64,000 nt of DNA, taken from the NCBI GenBank assembly GCA_030998015.1, contig JARWMV010000073.1, forward strand, positions 1 through 64,000, read 5' to 3'. The position numbers and the translations under genes are program-made. The notes below the pieces were generated by a model that was not told where the DNA came from, did no database searches, and worked only from the letters and a program-made list of their open reading frames with translations. Positions 24,031 to 33,084 of the stretch are shown piece by piece. Numbering within the stretch: the first letter of the stretch is position 1; every line of letters begins with the position of its first letter. This DNA comes from Ceratorhiza oryzae-sativae (taxonomy: Eukaryota; Basidiomycota; Agaricomycetes; Cantharellales; Ceratobasidiaceae).

Positions 24031-26254
24031 AATGGAAAAGGAAAAGGTAAAGGCAGTACTAGAATGGCCAGAACCTAACACAGTAAAAGAAGTCCAAGCA
24101 TTCCTAGGCTTTGTGGGGTTCTATAGAAGGTGGATAGAGAAGTTTAGCACCTTAGCCAAACCCCTCACAGATCTCACTCAAAAAGATGTCAAATTCCTGT
24201 GGGAAAGAAAACAACAAGAAGCATTTGAAGCTATTAAAGAAGCAGTAGCAAGAGAACCAGTCTTAATTCACCCAAACCCAAACAAGCCATACATACTGGA
24301 AACAGATGCCTCAGGAGTGGCCATGGGGGCAGTACTAAGCCAAAAGGGTGATGACAACTGATTGCATCCAATTGCCTTCCTATCAAAGAGCTTCACCCCA
24401 CCAGAGAAAAATTATGACACCTACAACAAGGAGTTGCTTGCAATTGTTAGGTCCTTAGAGCACTGGAGGTTATACCTAGAAGGGACAGAAGAACCTATTG
24501 TGATATACACTGACCATAGGAACCTCCAGTACTGGCAAAATGCCCAGATGTGGAATAGAAGGCATGCCAGATGGTATCTCACTCTGGCACCCTTCAATTT
24601 TCAGATTGTGTATAGACCAGGGAAACTCTCACAGAAGCCAGATGCCCTTTCCAGAAGGAGCGACCATGGGGACACCCCTATGGAACCATAGATCATGATT
24701 CCAGAAGAAAGGTTCATAGGTTTCAAGGCAGAGGTACAGGGGAATTTCTGGGAGGAGCTTAAAGAAGCTCAGGAAGAAGACAAATCTATCAGATCCTTAA
24801 GGCTGAGCATGGCAAATAAAGAACAACTACCACCCTCAGTACAGAAGGAATTTAGATGGTACAAAATGAAGGAGGGCCTATTAAGGTATGATGATAGGCT
24901 CTACATCCCAGATGACTAGGACTTGAGGTTGAGTCTCCTTGAGGAGTGCCATGATGCCCCTGTGGCAGGTCATCAGGGACAAGCCTGAACACTAGAATTA
25001 CTATCAAGGGATTACTACTGGCCAGGAATGAAGGCCCAAGTAAACCGATATGTGGAATCTTGTGAAATGTGTCAAAGAAGCAAAGGACACAAACAAGGCG
25101 CTCCCCTGAAGCCCTTACCAATCCCATGGAAACCATGGGCAGATGTTGCATATGATTTCATTGTCAAATTACCTGTCTCAAAGGGGTATGACAGCATCTT
25201 GACAGTTGTAGATTGCTTCTCCCAGCAGGCCCACTTTGTACCATGTCTGGAGAGCACCAATGCAGAAGAACTGGCAGAAATATTCATAAGGGAGGTATGG
25301 AGGACATCACAGGACCCCAGAAACCACTGTCTCAGACTGAGGGCCAACCTTTAACAGCCAATTCCTAAAAGCCCTATACAAGGGAATTGGGACAAAGCCC
25401 AGATTCTCCACTGCCTTCCATCCAGAAACAGATGGACTGTCAGAAAGAACAAATCAATGGGTAGAGGGGTCCTTAAGAACCTTCTGCAATTATAGACAAG
25501 ATGATTGGGTAAAATGGTTACCCATTGCCGAATTCTGCCATAACAACCATGTAAATGCTACAACAGGACAAACCCCATTTGAAACAGTATATGGGAAAAC
25601 CCAAGATGGGTTGTCCAAGAGGGAGAAGAACTGTCTGAGGCACCTGCTGCAGACAACATGCATAATCAAATGGAAAAAGTATGGGATGAGGCAAGAGCCT
25701 CAATGGAATTACACCAACAAATGGAAAAGAAAGGGAGGGAATTCAAGGTAGGAGACAAGGTTTGGCTGCTCCTAACAAACCTCTTGTCCAAGAGACCCTC
25801 CAAGAAATTGGACAACCAAAAAGGGGGCCCTTTTGAAATCACAGAAAAGATCTCATCCCATGTGTATTGCCTGGACCTACCTAAAACCATATGTGTACAC
25901 AATGTATTCCATGTAAATCTCCTCTTGCCATTCACAGAAGATAAAGACTTCCAAAGAAGGCAGGCCAAACCACCACCAATCATAACAGAAGAAGGAGAGG
26001 AGGAGTATGAGGTGGACCACATTGCAAATTATGAATGGCAGAATGGCAAGCTGTTTTACCAAATCAGATGGAAGGGCTATGACCCAATAGAAGACACAAT
26101 GGAATGTGCCAGCAAGTTTGCTGACATGAAAGAGGTTCTAAATGACTTGCAAAGGTGCTTACCAGATGCACCAATGCCAGTCAAGACAAGTCAGCACTCA
26201 GGTGACTTGAAAGGCAGGCCAAAGAGAACCAAACAAGGACCTGGAAAGCTTTAA
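24031..26254 (+). pseudogene. pol: pol of outer Gypsy, C-terminal part: RT end, RNase H, integrase, chromodomain
   Basis: Continues the RT reading frame after the nested insertion (MEKEKVKAVLEWPEPNTVKE). RNase H: ETDASGVAMGAVLSQ, NKELLAIVRSLEHWR, YTDHRNLQYW. Integrase: zinc-binding H/C pairs near 24945-25080, VDCFSQQAHFVPC, DRGPTFNSQF and FHPETDGLSERTNQW. Chromodomain at about 26005-26090 (YEWQNGKLFYQIRWKGYDP). In-frame stops: TGA 24359-24361, TAG 24689-24691, TAG 24917-24919, TGA 24986-24988; frameshifts near 25290-25340 and 25650. Ends TAA 26252-26254. Confidence 0.9.
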
Positions 26255-26307
26255 AAAGAGCCATCCAGGATACCCAAGAAAGGCCAGAGCCTGCTCTACC
26301 ACCCCAC

Positions 26308-27162
26308 TTGCACCACAATACACCTGCAAAACCCCAAAACATGCCTTTCATCACTCACCCAGTCGCACACCCCAACCATTACATGCCACTTGCTGAAAAT
26401 CAGGTGGCCCCACTTTGGCAGCCACCCACCACTAGGTGGCCAGCACCCTACCCTGGCAGGGAAAATTGTCCTAAACTAGGGATGTACTGCTCCAGTGTGG
26501 AAGATGCCCAGAGGTATGCTGAGCAACTGTTGCCAGGGGCTAACCTAGTGTACATCCCAAAGAAGTTGAGGGATGAAAGGAGCTGGATTGACAATGACAA
26601 GTACCTGGATCCCAGGTTAGGGGTCCTGACATGGCATGGAAGCCAGAAGCCAACAACAAGAAACGCCTTGCTAAGAACACCAATGTATGTCATTGACAAT
26701 ATTGTGGGACCAACAGTTGACATGGTGGCCAAGGCAGTGAGACAACAGAGGAGGGCTGCAGGCCAAATGGCAGACAGGGGGGACTGGGAGGTGGAGCACT
26801 GGGCCAAGGCATTGTTGGAAGAGTGGAAGTTGACACCAGCCACACTGTATGTGGGACTGCTTGAAGCAACTACCACTGATGAGATGTTTACTGCTATCAG
26901 GACAAAGCAGGCAAACATGAGCAACTTCCAAAATTGGGTGAAGGTGCACCCAAACAAAAACACCAATTACAACACTGATATGACAAGCCTTACATCAAGC
27001 CTAGAATCACTGGTTGTGGCTGAGGCAGAAGCAAAGCCAGTGATAAAGGAACCCACCCCAGACCCAGCTGCAGAGGAAGCCAAACAGGACTGGGACTGGT
27101 GGGAAAATGAGCTTGTCAAAGCTCTGGAAGAGGTGCCACTGTTGGAACCAGCCCCCATATGA
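26308..27162 (+). CDS. Orphan ORF of outer Gypsy cargo module (284 codons)
   Basis: Uninterrupted frame after the chromodomain, in a different frame from pol. The first in-frame ATG is at 26344-26346; translation could also begin upstream by frameshift from pol, since that frame is open back through RAIQDTQERPEPALPP. The protein has a Pro/His-rich N-terminus, a central part with GRENCPKLGMYCSSVEDAQR and IPKKLRDERSWIDNDKYLDP, and an acidic Trp-rich C-terminus (QDWDWWENELVKALEEVP). No signal peptide, membrane segment or catalytic motif is visible. I do not recognise the family. It stayed open while gag and pol decayed, which suggests it is or was useful to the element. Confidence 0.6.
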   Translation: MHHNTPAKPQNMPFITHPVAHPNHYMPLAENQVAPLWQPPTTRWPAPYPGRENCPKLGMYCSSVEDAQRYAEQLLPGANLVYIPKKLRDERSWIDNDKYLDPRLGVLTWHGSQKPTTRNALLRTPMYVIDNIVGPTVDMVAKAVRQQRRAAGQMADRGDWEVEHWAKALLEEWKLTPATLYVGLLEATTTDEMFTAIRTKQANMSNFQNWVKVHPNKNTNYNTDMTSLTSSLESLVVAEAEAKPVIKEPTPDPAAEEAKQDWDWWENELVKALEEVPLLEPAPI

Positions 27163-27233
27163 CCACTTTGCCCCTCACAGATTTTTTCTCAAATGTATAA
27201 GAGTTTTATATCAAACCTAATACATTTTACTCT

Positions 27234-27766
27234 CTATTTACATTTGCCCTTGAGGGGCCAGGTATAGGGCTTCTTGCCCTTCTTATCCTTCTTATCAGAC
27301 CAAACAACTGACTGGGTGGTGGGCTGCAACCAAGGGGCCTCCCCCCCTGGGAAGTCAGCCATGTAGTTCTGGAAACACCCAGAACTGGATGCTGAAAAGG
27401 GTGAAGCCTCATCAAACAAGGGAGCAGAGCCCTCCTCAAAGAATTCAGCAAGAGCAGCCTGGTGAGCCTGTTCCTCAAAGGACTTGTTGTTCTGATCAAT
27501 GAGCACCCAGACATGCTCAAGGGTGGCTTCATGGGCCTGACCATTGAGGAGTATGCGCTCTTCTACAGAGCAAGTAAGTAACAAGAGACCAATGAAGAAG
27601 AAGCATATGTACCTGGCACCCCAAGGAAGAACCAGTCCCTGACACCTTCATAGAAGTCCTCAAGGGAGGTGTTGCACACAGCATTGCAATAGGCACAGTA
27701 CTCCACCTCAGGCAGAGACCAGCAGGTGCAGTCAAGGGGATTGTAGTTAAGGGTAATAACATGCAT
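27234..27766 (-). CDS. Spliced antisense gene of outer Gypsy cargo module (160 residues)
   Basis: Opposite strand to the element. Exon 1 is 27613-27766 (ATG at 27764-27766) and exon 2 is 27234-27562, ending TAG. The 50-base intron 27563-27612 (GTACAT...CTGTAG) restores one open frame across a split Glu codon. The N-terminal part is Cys-rich (CTCWSLPEVEYCAYCNAVC), the middle is acidic and helical (FEEQAHQAALAEFFEEG), and the tail is Lys-rich (SDKKDKKGKKPYTWPLKGK). Family unknown. An intron on this strand would survive an RNA intermediate copied from the sense strand. It is divergent from the Rep-like ORF across a 388-base gap. Not obviously a capsid protein, since no basic N-terminus is seen. 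Confidence 0.55.
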
Positions 27767-28154
27767 AGTAAAGACAGGATGAGGAAGGGGAACAACAAAA
27801 CCACAAACATTAAAAAATCACAGTGCAACCCAATAACTTGCACAAACATCAAAACAAAGTCTGGTCAGGTGACACAAACAGACATGTGACCATCTGCCAG
27901 AAAACAAACAACAAAGCATGGGAATCACATGACCTAGCCTAGTCACATGAATATATGCTATCCCCTAACTACCAGAGGGGTTGGAGAGGGGGCACTGACC
28001 AAAGATGGAGGAGCAGAGGCCCCAAGCATAGTGAGGAATAAGGCTGATGTGGGGGAATGCAGGAAGGGCACCCCTTGGAGATGCATCATAACCAGCACAA
28101 GCCTACATCAGGAAACCACATGACCACAACAACCAGAGAAGGTATATCTAGGGG
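27767..28154. other. Divergent intergenic region between antisense gene and Rep-like ORF
   Basis: Separates two head-to-head ORFs, so it probably holds both promoters. AATATATGC at 27949-27957 could be a weak TATA element for the Rep-like ORF. A small hairpin, CCCCT (27962-27966) and AGGGG (27976-27980), encloses a loop of exactly nine bases, AACTACCAG. The stem is only 5 bp, so its significance is doubtful. Confidence 0.35.
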
Positions 28155-29516
28155 ATGCCCTTGGGGGTAAAAGGGGCTATCATCTCATGCCCTCCCCTCA
28201 AGATGCATCTACCTCTAAAAAAACCAACAATGCTAAGCGAAGATGGCTCAAATGTGGGAACACCCCAGCCAAATGAATCAAGTGCAGGGTGGAGGTTGGC
28301 ATTGCCATCACTGGTGCACTCAGGATCAAGCCAAGCCCCCTCACCCACTTCCATGCAGCCTATGCTGACAGATTGCAGGTCCAAAGAGCTGACCAAAACC
28401 ATGCTGGCCCCCCAATTCTGCATCCAGACCAGGGTGGTGCTGCTGACCTGGTTGAAGCTACACGATCAGCCCTCAAGTGGGCTCATCACCCAATACAAGG
28501 TGTTCTGCTGCCATCAGCCCAATCACTGGGCAACTTTAGCCATGGTCAAACAGCACAACCTGGAGGAGCCAAACTACAACCTGACCCAGCCCCTGCATGT
28601 CCACACCCTCTCCATCAGTCGGGAATGGAAGGGCAGGTGGAACACCCAGAACATGGGGTTCTGGGACTTTGAGGGGCAACACCCCAACATTCTGCCCAAG
28701 GACCTCAAGGACAGGCCAGGAGGCAACCCAGCAAGGGATGCCTTCAACTATCTCTGGAAGGATGTTGGAGCTAACAGCAAGGAGATAGAGGATTTGATGG
28801 CAGGGGATCTGACCTTGGAAAGGTTAGAGGAGATCTTGGTGAAGGGAAAGGGCAGAAAACAGTCTAGGATGGAGGCAGACTTGGAGGACAGGACAGAGAT
28901 TGTCACCTTGGCAACAAAACAGGAGTACTACCAGGTGTTCAAACACCTCCACCCCCTCCAGATGGTGACAATGTGGAACTTGGTACAAGCATATGCCAAA
29001 TACACATACAAGGAAGACCAGGGTTGCATGCCTGCAATCCCTGTGGAGTTAGAAGTCCTGGAAGACCAGGAGCACATTGACCAAGCAGACAGATGGTTTG
29101 CTGAGGAAGTCAAGAAGAGGGGAAGAGGGGTGCACCATTGCATCCTGGTGATAGAAGGAGAGACTGGAACAGGGAAAACAGCATATTCACAATCCAAGGG
29201 CTGCCACAGCCAGATGTGCAATGTGTGGAATGTGGGGAACTTGTTGGAAGATGCCAACATTTGGATCCTGAATGACATGGTCCAGTCAAATGGGAAGTAC
29301 TTGCTCAAGGCCCTGAGCCAGTACAAGGTGGACTTCACAGGCAGGTATGCACATGTAAAATCGATGAAGGTACAGCTGACAGTTATTCTGGGTAATAGCC
29401 AGTCAGCAATCATGAAGTGTTGGTTGGACATAGAGGGGGAAGAGGGGGACTTATGGGTATCAAAAAATGTAGAATGGGTGTACTCAGGAGGAAAACCATT
29501 CTTTGTATTCCCTTAG
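28155..29516 (+). CDS. Rep-like rolling-circle initiator (HUH endonuclease + SF3 helicase), CRESS-DNA virus type, inside an LTR retrotransposon
   Basis: Intact 453-codon ORF from ATG 28155. Motifs in order: motif I VLLTW (residue about 98); motif II LHVHTL (147-152), the metal-binding HUH; FWDFEGQHPNI (about 168-178), placed as the geminivirus-type inter-motif segment; motif III YLWK with candidate nucleophile Tyr199 and Lys202; Walker A GETGTGKT (335-342); Walker B IWILND (369-374); motif C VILGN with Asn414. Spacing of about 50 residues between endonuclease motifs and about 30 and 40 between helicase motifs fits CRESS Rep proteins, which nick a plus-strand origin and unwind DNA. Walker B has Asn-Asp where two acidic residues are common. 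N-terminal 90 residues are unassigned. It is neither Helitron Rep (no Pif1-type helicase) nor a Gypsy protein. Activity is not shown. Confidence 0.8.
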   Translation: MPLGVKGAIISCPPLKMHLPLKKPTMLSEDGSNVGTPQPNESSAGWRLALPSLVHSGSSQAPSPTSMQPMLTDCRSKELTKTMLAPQFCIQTRVVLLTWLKLHDQPSSGLITQYKVFCCHQPNHWATLAMVKQHNLEEPNYNLTQPLHVHTLSISREWKGRWNTQNMGFWDFEGQHPNILPKDLKDRPGGNPARDAFNYLWKDVGANSKEIEDLMAGDLTLERLEEILVKGKGRKQSRMEADLEDRTEIVTLATKQEYYQVFKHLHPLQMVTMWNLVQAYAKYTYKEDQGCMPAIPVELEVLEDQEHIDQADRWFAEEVKKRGRGVHHCILVIEGETGTGKTAYSQSKGCHSQMCNVWNVGNLLEDANIWILNDMVQSNGKYLLKALSQYKVDFTGRYAHVKSMKVQLTVILGNSQSAIMKCWLDIEGEEGDLWVSKNVEWVYSGGKPFFVFP

Positions 29517-29633
29517 AATAATTTACTCTATTGTACATCTTCTGCTATGCCCATCCAAACAGTTGGGGCATCCTGAGAAGAAGCAGACAACTCTTCACCC
29601 TGGAATAACCTCCACAACAAAGAAAAGAAAAAC

Positions 29634-29760
29634 AATCTCATGTAACATAGAGGTTAAGGGGTCTAGCCTGACTCAGCCTCACCTCATTGAATGATACTGA
29701 ATCAGCCAAAAGGTTGTTGGTTTGAGTCCAGTGCCCTTAACCTCCTTGGTGCATGAGATT
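29634..29760. other. Long imperfect hairpin with tRNA-like 3' arm
   Basis: Three nested inverted pairs share one centre near 29697: AATCTCATG (29634-29642) with CATGAGATT (29752-29760), GAGGTTAAGGG (29650-29660) with CCCTTAACCTC (29734-29744), and GACTCA (29670-29675) with TGAGTC (29723-29728). The 3' side GTTGG-TTTGAGT-CCAGT looks like a tRNA T-arm with a B-box-like GGTTTGAGTCC. No clean cloverleaf can be drawn. It may be a tRNA-derived remnant, an RNA signal of the element, or a DNA hairpin used by the Rep-like protein. Confidence 0.5.
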
Positions 29761-29826
29761 CCTTTTGCATAAAGGATCAAAATCATGTCTTGAGGTCCCC
29801 CAAGACATGTCCAAAGGGGGGGATAA

Positions 29827-30592
29827 TGTTATGACCTGTCAAACAGACATAACAGAGTAACCAAATATTTTTACAGATTTATGGCAATTTTTCCTAAGCA
29901 GAACGAGCCATAAACAAGGTCACATGACCTTGCCGCTTAATCAGTGCTTACAGTGGTTACCCTGAACTTGCTCCAGCATTTCTTTCCCTTGTTACTTGGA
30001 GCAAGGAGCAAGTTGTCATGTGATCTCAGCACTTACAGCAGGATCATGTGACCTCAGCACTTACAGTGGTTACCCTGAACTCACTCCAGCATTTCTCTCC
30101 ATTGTTACTTGGAGCAAGGAGCAAGTTGTCACATGATCTTGGCACTTAACCAGCACTTATGGTGGTTACCCTGAACTTGCTCCAGCATTTCTCTCCATTG
30201 TTACTTGGAGCAAGGAGCAAGTTGTCACATGATCTTGGTGCTTATGGCAGGATCATGTGACCTTAGCACTTACCCCTTGGACCTCACATGGCTCTATAAG
30301 ATGTGGAGCTGCACAAACTTAAGATAAACAATTACCTAACCCATGGTACTATATATAACCTGTACCTACTGCAGATTGTGCTTAAATAACACATCTGCAG
30401 CCACTGCAGCCACAGGTGTATATAAGGAGGATGAAGCAAGACTGGACACCTCAGCTTGCTTTATCTTGTCAACCACCATAGACCATAACAAACACTGTAA
30501 CTAGAACACTCAATACATACTGCCTAACACCAAACCATCAATGTAGCCACTACTTAAGTGCTTTGCAAGGAAGGATCCAGAGGGTCACAACA
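29827..30592 (+). repeat. 3' LTR of outer Gypsy (766 bp)
   Basis: Preceded by the polypurine run AAAGGGGGGGAT. Same start and end as the 5' LTR but 96 bp longer, because three rather than two GTGGTTACCCTGAAC units are present (about 29952, 30067, 30162). Followed by TTCAC at 30593-30597. Confidence 0.93.
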
Positions 30593-30597
30593 TTCAC

Positions 30598-32009
30598 AGT
30601 GTAAACTGACTAATTTATAGGTATAAAGAGCAAGACTACTATGGTCAGGTTCCCTTAGATACCTTAAATGTAGTTCAGCCCTAGTCACCTGGACTAACTG
30701 ATACTAATCTTAATACTAGACTTAAGTGATAGCTTATAGGATAGATGGTGGGCTGCCTAATGCATGTACTTCCTCAGCTACAGGTACTTAGATTTCCTCT
30801 AATAGCTGGTACTTAATGTCATGCTCAATCAGGCAATATTGTATCCTTATATATCTCTGTATATAAGATACAATGACTCAGACAGTATATAACTAATATG
30901 GTACTTTATTCCTCAGTACTAGTTATATAAGAAATCACACACAGACAAGAGAAAAATAGAAAGAGAAAAGAAACCAATAACTGGTCTGGGTTGAGTAGAG
31001 GAGGGAAGGTGGTCTGGAAGGGCCTCAGAGGAGGTCCTTTTATACCCTGAGGAGGGCATTCCAGAGCCAAATAGATGCATGCATGCCAGCACAATCATCA
31101 AAAGAGGGTACTGCTATACTTGGGGTACACCCTAGCCCAGTATAGGATAAGAGAGTAAAGACAGGGTGTGGATCAAAGGCATTGATGCATCTGAGACCTG
31201 CTATTGGCTTGTAGATCATATTATCATAGTATATACATGTAATGAATGGAGGCTACATCTCAGTGAGTCATAAAGTGAGTCTGAGAAGCTTCTGGATCAA
31301 TTTGGAAGGCTCTCCTGACTCACTAGAGTCATTAGATCTTGATTGATGGTCCAGTAAGATTCTAATGATCTTCGGGCCATTCCGGCGTGAGGATCCGGTG
31401 GATCGCGACGATCTTCGGGCAGCAGATGCTGCCGAAGATTAGCTATCGATAGAGCATAAGATCGCTCTGATAGAGTAAGCGGTTGCCGAGATATGAGCGG
31501 TGCAATGTTGCAATCAATATCTCCTGATAAGAGGAAATATCGCAACCTCTATATCTCTCTGAGTTCTTAAGATAAAATCACAATAAAATATGCGTTGGAA
31601 AGAGGAGATTTTGTACTATTTAATGGAACACAAATAATACAATTTCAGACACATACAAATTCATTTAATTTCAAGAAAAATTACAGAGGCATTGCTTGAG
31701 GCTGGCAGAGCAGACTAAAATAATAGAAAAATGTTAGTGATCCATAACAGAAGCTAGGTGAAATTTCAAAATACAAGAAGTAGTGCCACATCAACAGAAT
31801 ATTCCAGAATACATCAACATTGGTCAACAGCAACAAGGTCATGTGACTCAGTCAATAATTCTATGCATATATCTGAATAAACAGGACCTGTCCAAAAAAT
31901 AGAAAATAGAGGTAAAGTAAAATATTATAAAAACATACCAAATTCATGCTCAGGGTCTAGGCCATGACAGATATGACATATAACTGGGTGCTTTCTATTA
32001 CAAATATTC
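30598..32009. repeat. Degenerate repeats with a CG-rich island
   Basis: AT-rich, CG-poor sequence with TATATA-rich promoter-like stretches at about 30840-30930, suggesting old LTR pieces. An island at about 31360-31560 keeps many CG dinucleotides (TCTTCGGGCCATTCCGGCG near 31370); it has an 82-codon minus-strand frame, too short to call a gene. The stretch to 31969 ends GGTCTAGGCCATGACA, the 3' terminus of LTR family B. Within it, 31857-31887 (AATTCTATGCATATATC) is the unoccupied version of the site where the mariner-like element sits in the related copy near 33490. Confidence 0.45.
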
Positions 32010-32399
32010 TGTCAGAGCTGACAGCCTGAATGACTTAGGGCTAACACTGGTGAGGTGAAGGCAGACCTATGGACTATGATGGCCTAAGGTCGAACTGCAA
32101 TGCCTAAAAGGGGGCATGCAGGAGGGTATGAGAGGTGCACTTGTCCCAGGAGGACTGGGCAAGAACTGCTAGGCTTGGTGACTGCACAGGTAGAAGGGAT
32201 GATCAACAGGAGGTTGAGTTCTGGAGCTTAAAGTTCCCAGACTCTCCCTTTCTATATTCATGCAGAGCATTACATATCAAATATCAGGACAAATAGGAGG
32301 TGGGCAGGAATTTTACAATATGTAAAGTGGTGCCATGTCAACAGAACATTCTTGGAATACATCAATACTGGTCAACAACTGTCATAGCTATGACCTGAG
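32010..32399 (+). repeat. LTR family B fragment
   Basis: Begins TGTCAGAGCT, shares ordered blocks with 12809-13271 (for example GGTTGAGTTCTGGAGCTTAA and CCCAGACTCTCCCTTTCTAT), and is interrupted at its right end by the solo LTR at 32400. Confidence 0.55.
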
Positions 32400-33079
32400 T
32401 GTCATGACCCTCTGGAGGCTCCCTTGTGGAGCACTTAAGTAGTGGCTGCGTTGACGGTTTGGTGCTATGCAGTATGTATTGAGCGTTCTAGTTACAGTGT
32501 TTGCTATGGTCTATGGTGGTTGACAAGATAAAGCAAGCTGAGGCGTTCAGTCTTGCTTTACTCCCCTTATATATATGTGACTGCGGTTGCTGCGGTGGCC
32601 CCTCTTTCCTAAGCGCCGTCTATAGCAGTTATAGGTTCTATATAGTACCAGGTCTTAGGTAATTGTTTATCCTAAGTTTGTGCAGCTCCGAATCTTATAG
32701 AGCCGCGCGAGGTCCGAGGGTCATGTGACCTTTTGGACTTAAGCACCCGGCGCTTAATCGCTGGATAAGCGCCGAGGTCACGTGACAACTCGCTCCTTGC
32801 TCCAGGTAACATGGGAGAGAAACGCTGGAGCGAGTTCAGGGTAACCACCAGCACTTAGTCGTTGGGTAAGCGCCGAGATCACGTGACAACTCGCTCCTCG
32901 CTCCAGGTAACATGGGAGAGAAACGCTGGAGCGAGTTCAGGGTAACCACTGGTGCTTAATCGTTGGGTAAGCGCCGAGATCACGTGATCCTGTTTATGGT
33001 TTGTTCTGCTTTGGGAAAAATGCCATAAATCTGTACAATATTCAGTTGTTAGGTTATGTCTGCTAGGCGGGTCATAACA
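32400..33079 (-). repeat. Solo LTR of the outer-Gypsy family, target duplication CTGAG
   Basis: Reverse complement of the outer Gypsy LTR family (starts TGTCATGACCCTCTGG, ends GGGTCATAACA), 680 bp, flanked by CTGAG at 32395-32399 and 33080-33084. No internal region, so it arose by LTR-LTR recombination. It retains many CG dinucleotides, including CACGTGAC repeats at about 32777, 32880 and 32982 where the outer element reads CACATGAT or CATGTGAT, showing what the family looked like before CpG decay. Confidence 0.9.
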
Positions 33080-33084
33080 CTGAG

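Larger units (their letters stand above)
13277..30592 (+). mobile_element. Outer Gypsy/chromovirus LTR retrotransposon with cargo module, interrupted by a second Gypsy
   Basis: Bounded by LTRs in the same orientation, 13277-13946 and 29827-30592, both starting TGTTATGACCTGTC and ending GGGTCACAACA. The 5-bp target duplication TTCAC is intact at 13272-13276 and 30593-30597, so these are the two ends of one insertion. Removing the nested element leaves about 10.4 kb. Order: gag, protease-RT-RNaseH-integrase-chromodomain, then three ORFs not usual in Gypsy elements, then a polypurine tract at 29813-29822. gag and pol are broken by in-frame stops and frameshifts, so the copy cannot make a full polyprotein. 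The sequence is CG-poor throughout. Confidence 0.93.

Noticed and set aside
25072..26062. Minus-strand frames inside outer integrase
   Set aside because: Shadows of the integrase coding sequence; no independent support.
27227..27544. Alternative minus-strand frame of 105 codons
   Set aside because: A shadow of the spliced antisense gene, which has the better intron and start.
28155..29516. Rep-like ORF as a generic P-loop ATPase or a Helitron Rep
   Set aside because: The HUH and YxxK motifs upstream of the Walker A box, and the short A-B-C spacing, fit CRESS Rep. Helitron proteins have a far larger Rep with two Tyr and a Pif1-type helicase, which are absent.
29650..29744. Functional tRNA gene
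   Set aside because: A T-arm-like segment and end pairing are present, but no proper D-arm or anticodon arm can be drawn, and it lies inside a retrotransposon.
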